A stretch of DNA of 64,000 nt from JACCYI01 sp963828075 (GTDB lineage Bacteria > Actinomycetota > Thermoleophilia > Solirubrobacterales > Solirubrobacteraceae). Below the pieces are notes generated by a model. It was not told the DNA's origin and searched no databases. It was given only the letters and a program-made list of their open reading frames with translations. This document shows, in pieces, positions 62,143-64,000 of this stretch (position 1 is its first letter; each line of letters starts with the position of its first letter). The position numbers were made by a program, and so were the translations under genes. Where the stretch lies: the NCBI GenBank assembly GCA_963828075.1, contig CAWHDH010000021.1, positions 496,001-560,000 of the forward strand, given 5' to 3'.

Positions 62143-62547
62143 TCAGCGGGCGAAGCGGAGGTGCAGCTCGGTGCCGTGCGGCTCGCGCTCGCGGATCTCG
62201 CAGCCGTCGGCGACAGCGGCGATCAACGGCAGGCCCAGCCCGAGCCCGTCGCCGGTGGGGTGCGCCTGCCACCCCGACCCCGAGTCGGCGATCACCAGGC
62301 GCAGCTCCGCATCGGATAGCCCGGCGGTGATCTCGACGGGCCCGGGCTCGTCGGCGTCGGCGTAGCCGTGCAGCACGGCGTTGCTGATCGCCTCGGAGAC
62401 GGCGATGTTGAGGTCGCTGAGCGGCGGCTCGCGGAGGTCCGCCGTGTCCACGAACGCCTTGAGGCGTTCGCGCAGCACGCGCCCGGCGATCGGCTCGGCC
62501 CGAGTGGTCCAGCGCTCGGTCGTCCTGGTGGTGGCGCCGGGAGTCAT
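62143..62547 (-). CDS. Anti-sigma-factor-type ATP-binding protein (HATPase_c, RsbW-like)
   Basis: A 134-residue GHKL ATPase of the RsbW/SpoIIAB kind. The N box is LNIAVSEAISNAVLHGY, and the G boxes are LVIADSGSGW and GDGLGLGLPLIAAVAD. Members phosphorylate anti-anti-sigma factors or bind sigma factors. No STAS-domain gene or SigB-type sigma factor is adjacent. ATG 62547 overlaps the stop of the small upstream gene as ATGA, which fixes the start over a GTG at 62565. Confidence 0.88.
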   Translation of the reverse strand: MTPGATTRTTERWTTRAEPIAGRVLRERLKAFVDTADLREPPLSDLNIAVSEAISNAVLHGYADADEPGPVEITAGLSDAELRLVIADSGSGWQAHPTGDGLGLGLPLIAAVADGCEIREREPHGTELHLRFAR

Positions 62548-62768
62548 GTCGACGAGCCCACGCACGTGTGGAGCGTCAGGCGATTCGCGGCTGACGCCCC
62601 GACGGCGTGGCCGGCCATGTTTGACAGGTGGAAGCGGGCGCTGTGCTCCGACGCGTCGATGCTGGCCTGACGGGTCCGCCCGCCGCCCTGGATCGCGCGT
62701 TCGCTCGTGCAGCTGAACTTCCAGCCCCCGAACGCGTCATGGGCTTCTTCGTGAATGATGTGAAGCAT
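62544..62768 (-). CDS. 74-residue protein coupled to the anti-sigma-type ATPase
   Basis: A small protein beginning MLHIIHEEAHDAFGGWKF with AAGGGGA ahead of the ATG. It contains two cysteines (FSCTSERA and LTLHTCVGSS), several histidines and a glycine-rich turn (IQGGGRTRQ). No family recognised. Its stop overlaps the ATPase start (ATGA), so the two are translated together in fixed ratio. A role as a regulator or target of the ATPase is possible. The 133 bases upstream (62769-62901) hold no gene I can support. Confidence 0.6.
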   Translation of the reverse strand: MLHIIHEEAHDAFGGWKFSCTSERAIQGGGRTRQASIDASEHSARFHLSNMAGHAVGASAANRLTLHTCVGSST

Positions 62769-62901
62769 GGGTCCCCTTCCGGGGATCGTGAGCAGCTGAA
62801 CAGCCACCTCTCGCGGGCCCGCCGACGGTTCGCGTCAGGAGAAGAACAACAGGACCACGCCGTGGTTCTACCCGAGCGAGGCCGGAGTAGGCGCGCAAAG
62901 G

Positions 62902-63648
62902 CTAGGAGTCGTTTGCCGGGCAGAGCCGCGCGAGCTGGTTGTCGTCCTCGTCGCGCTCGTCGACCGCCCCGTCGGGGTCGACGCGGATGGTGATCGACGA
63001 TCCGGGCTCGCAGCGCGGGGCGACCAGCTGCAGGTCGGTGCGCCCTTCGGCGGGGAGGCCGATCACCGCCTGCGACGGCATCGGCCGGCCGTTGACCCAC
63101 AGCGTCACGGAGAACGGCCCGGCGTCCGTGCGCCCGACGTTGCGGACCGGCACGACGTACGTGCGCGTACCCGGCTCGGGGCCCGGCGCCAGCGTCACCT
63201 TCAGCGGGGAGAGATCGGGCCGCAGATCGGGCTGCTCGCAGACCTTGGTGACGCGCCGGGCGCTCGCGAGCGTGCGCCTGCCGGCGCCGCGCCAGCGAAA
63301 GCGCACGACCATCCGATAGGACGCCGGCGCGGTGAGGTTCTCGACCCGCTTGGAGTAGACGTAGCGGCGCGGCGCGGGGTCGGCGGTGTGCCACACGCCG
63401 AAGCCGGGCGCGCGGACGGTCGTCCACTTCGGCTCGGACGGCGCGCGCACCTGCAACGTGAAGCGCATCTGCAGGCTCCGCGCCCCTTGCGTCCGGCGGA
63501 TCTGCCCCTCGACGACCAGGTGGCGCTCCGCCGCGTCCAGCGACGACGCGCACTCGGTCACCTTCGCGGTCGCCGACGGCGCGGCGGCCGCGGAGGCGGG
63601 CGCGAGCAGGGCGATGGCCAGGGCAAGGGGGAGCAGCGTGCGCTTCAC
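62902..63648 (-). CDS. Secreted CARDB-domain protein
   Basis: A 248-residue exported protein. The signal peptide is LPLALAIALLAPASAAAAP. The first half is a beta-rich domain with three cysteines of unknown type. The second half (about residues 145-240) is a CARDB-like immunoglobulin fold: TYVVPVRNVGRTDAGPFSVT, GLPAEGRTDLQLVAPRC and the calcium-type end VDPDGAVDERDEDDNQLARL. Such domains are used for cell-surface adhesion. The start is GTG 63648, followed directly by a lysine-arginine pair. It lies 75 bases downstream of the ETF-QO-like gene. Confidence 0.78.
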   Translation of the reverse strand: MKRTLLPLALAIALLAPASAAAAPSATAKVTECASSLDAAERHLVVEGQIRRTQGARSLQMRFTLQVRAPSEPKWTTVRAPGFGVWHTADPAPRRYVYSKRVENLTAPASYRMVVRFRWRGAGRRTLASARRVTKVCEQPDLRPDLSPLKVTLAPGPEPGTRTYVVPVRNVGRTDAGPFSVTLWVNGRPMPSQAVIGLPAEGRTDLQLVAPRCEPGSSITIRVDPDGAVDERDEDDNQLARLCPANDS

Positions 63649-63723
63649 GCCAACTGCAACGCGCACCGGCCGCCCGAGTTGCTCTGGATCTCGGGCGGCC
63701 GTCACGCGGCGGACGACGTCGGC

Positions 63724-64000
63724 TCAGGTCAGGCGGTAGAGCGGCCCGTCGCCGCCCTCGGGCGTCGTCAGGCGCCCGCCCTTGGCGGTGATCGCGCCGC
63801 ACTGGATGCAGTTCGTGTAATTGACGATCACGTCGACGAACTCGCCCTCGGCGTCCTCGGGGATCTCATACACGCCGGCCGGGCACATCCAGCGCCACGT
63901 CTCGGCGATCTCACGCGGCACGCGCTTCTGCACGCGGATGTGGTTGGGAGCGTCGTCGCGCGTCGCGTTGCCGGAGATGAAGACCGACGACAGCTTGTCG
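63724..64000 (-). CDS. C-terminal end of an ETF-ubiquinone-oxidoreductase-like protein (start outside window)
   Basis: The frame enters from beyond the window end and stops at 63724. It reads DKLSSVFISGNATRDDAPNH, then MCPAGVYEIPEDAEG, NYTNCIQCGAITAKGG and TTPEGGDGPLYRLT. This follows the end of electron-transfer-flavoprotein dehydrogenases (DKLS..., CPAGVYE, NCxxC, PEGGGGP). Those proteins pass electrons from ETF to the quinone pool through FAD and a [4Fe-4S] cluster. Here the usual third cysteine of the NCxxCxxC motif is Ile (NCIQCGAI), leaving three cluster ligands. The FAD part cannot be seen. Confidence 0.8.
   Translation of the reverse strand, partial: DKLSSVFISGNATRDDAPNHIRVQKRVPREIAETWRWMCPAGVYEIPEDAEGEFVDVIVNYTNCIQCGAITAKGGRLTTPEGGDGPLYRLT

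Overview
The window is a 64 kb stretch of a very GC-rich actinobacterial chromosome. Extreme G/C bias at third codon positions, frequent GTG and TTG starts and four-base stop/start overlaps support this. So does the clustering of rpmE, prfA, prmC, a tsaC-type gene, wecA-type and atp genes, an order known from Actinobacteria. A Thermoleophilia/Solirubrobacterales-like host is my best guess, but it is an inference from gene content and cannot be proved here.

Layout. 1-5 kb: a truncated secreted metalloprotease-like gene, a small zinc protein, comF-like, ctaG-like and a serine hydrolase. 5-10 kb: UTP-glucose-1-phosphate uridylyltransferase, two different S-adenosylhomocysteine hydrolases in tandem and a MerR regulator with a clear operator. 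10-16.5 kb: LtrA-like, a CocE-type hydrolase, and a three-gene overlapping operon (TPP enzyme, membrane protein, AlkZ-like). 16.5-19.3 kb: an unusual operon of a 33-residue peptide gene, a PaaK-like adenylating enzyme and a presenilin-like intramembrane aspartyl protease ending in a cut-off cupredoxin domain. 19.4-28.2 kb: a dehydrogenase relic, an aldehyde dehydrogenase, a diguanylate cyclase, then a sugar-nucleotide and cell-envelope block (SIS isomerase, nucleotidyltransferase, ugd, LCP protein, M20 peptidase). 28.2-30 kb: a lipoprotein and a pilin-anchored hydrolase. 30.4-37.7 kb: the complete F-type ATP synthase operon (atpI-like, then B, E, F, H, A, G, D, C), all on the minus strand. 38-48.5 kb: accessory genes (MMPL exporter, large NHL-repeat secreted protein, OsmC, APC permease, substrate-binding protein, glycoside hydrolase, cupin, short ORFs). 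48.6-54.3 kb: wecA-type transferase, glyA under a ZTP riboswitch, tsaC-type, prmC, prfA. 54.4-60.7 kb: plus-strand accessory genes (DGPF protein with ECF sigma factor, a two-component system, a serine hydrolase, a GGDEF relic, an LLM oxidoreductase). 60.7 kb to the end: rpmE, a DUF559 protein, a hydrolase relic, an anti-sigma-type ATPase with a small coupled partner, a CARDB protein and the C-terminal end of an ETF-QO-like protein.

The minus-strand housekeeping backbone (rpmE, prfA, prmC, tsaC-type, glyA, wecA-type, atp operon) looks like an ancestral cluster opened by two accessory blocks. Three intergenic gaps carry copies of one 0.3-0.43 kb element. Its core is an array of hairpin units with fixed geometry (14-nt word, 23-nt variable spacer, 14-nt complementary word, 9-nt linker). 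A more distant relative lies near 5 kb. Four decayed gene fragments indicate active gene loss. The least described items are the hairpin-array element, the peptide/PaaK/presenilin operon and the first SAH hydrolase, which has lost catalytic residues.
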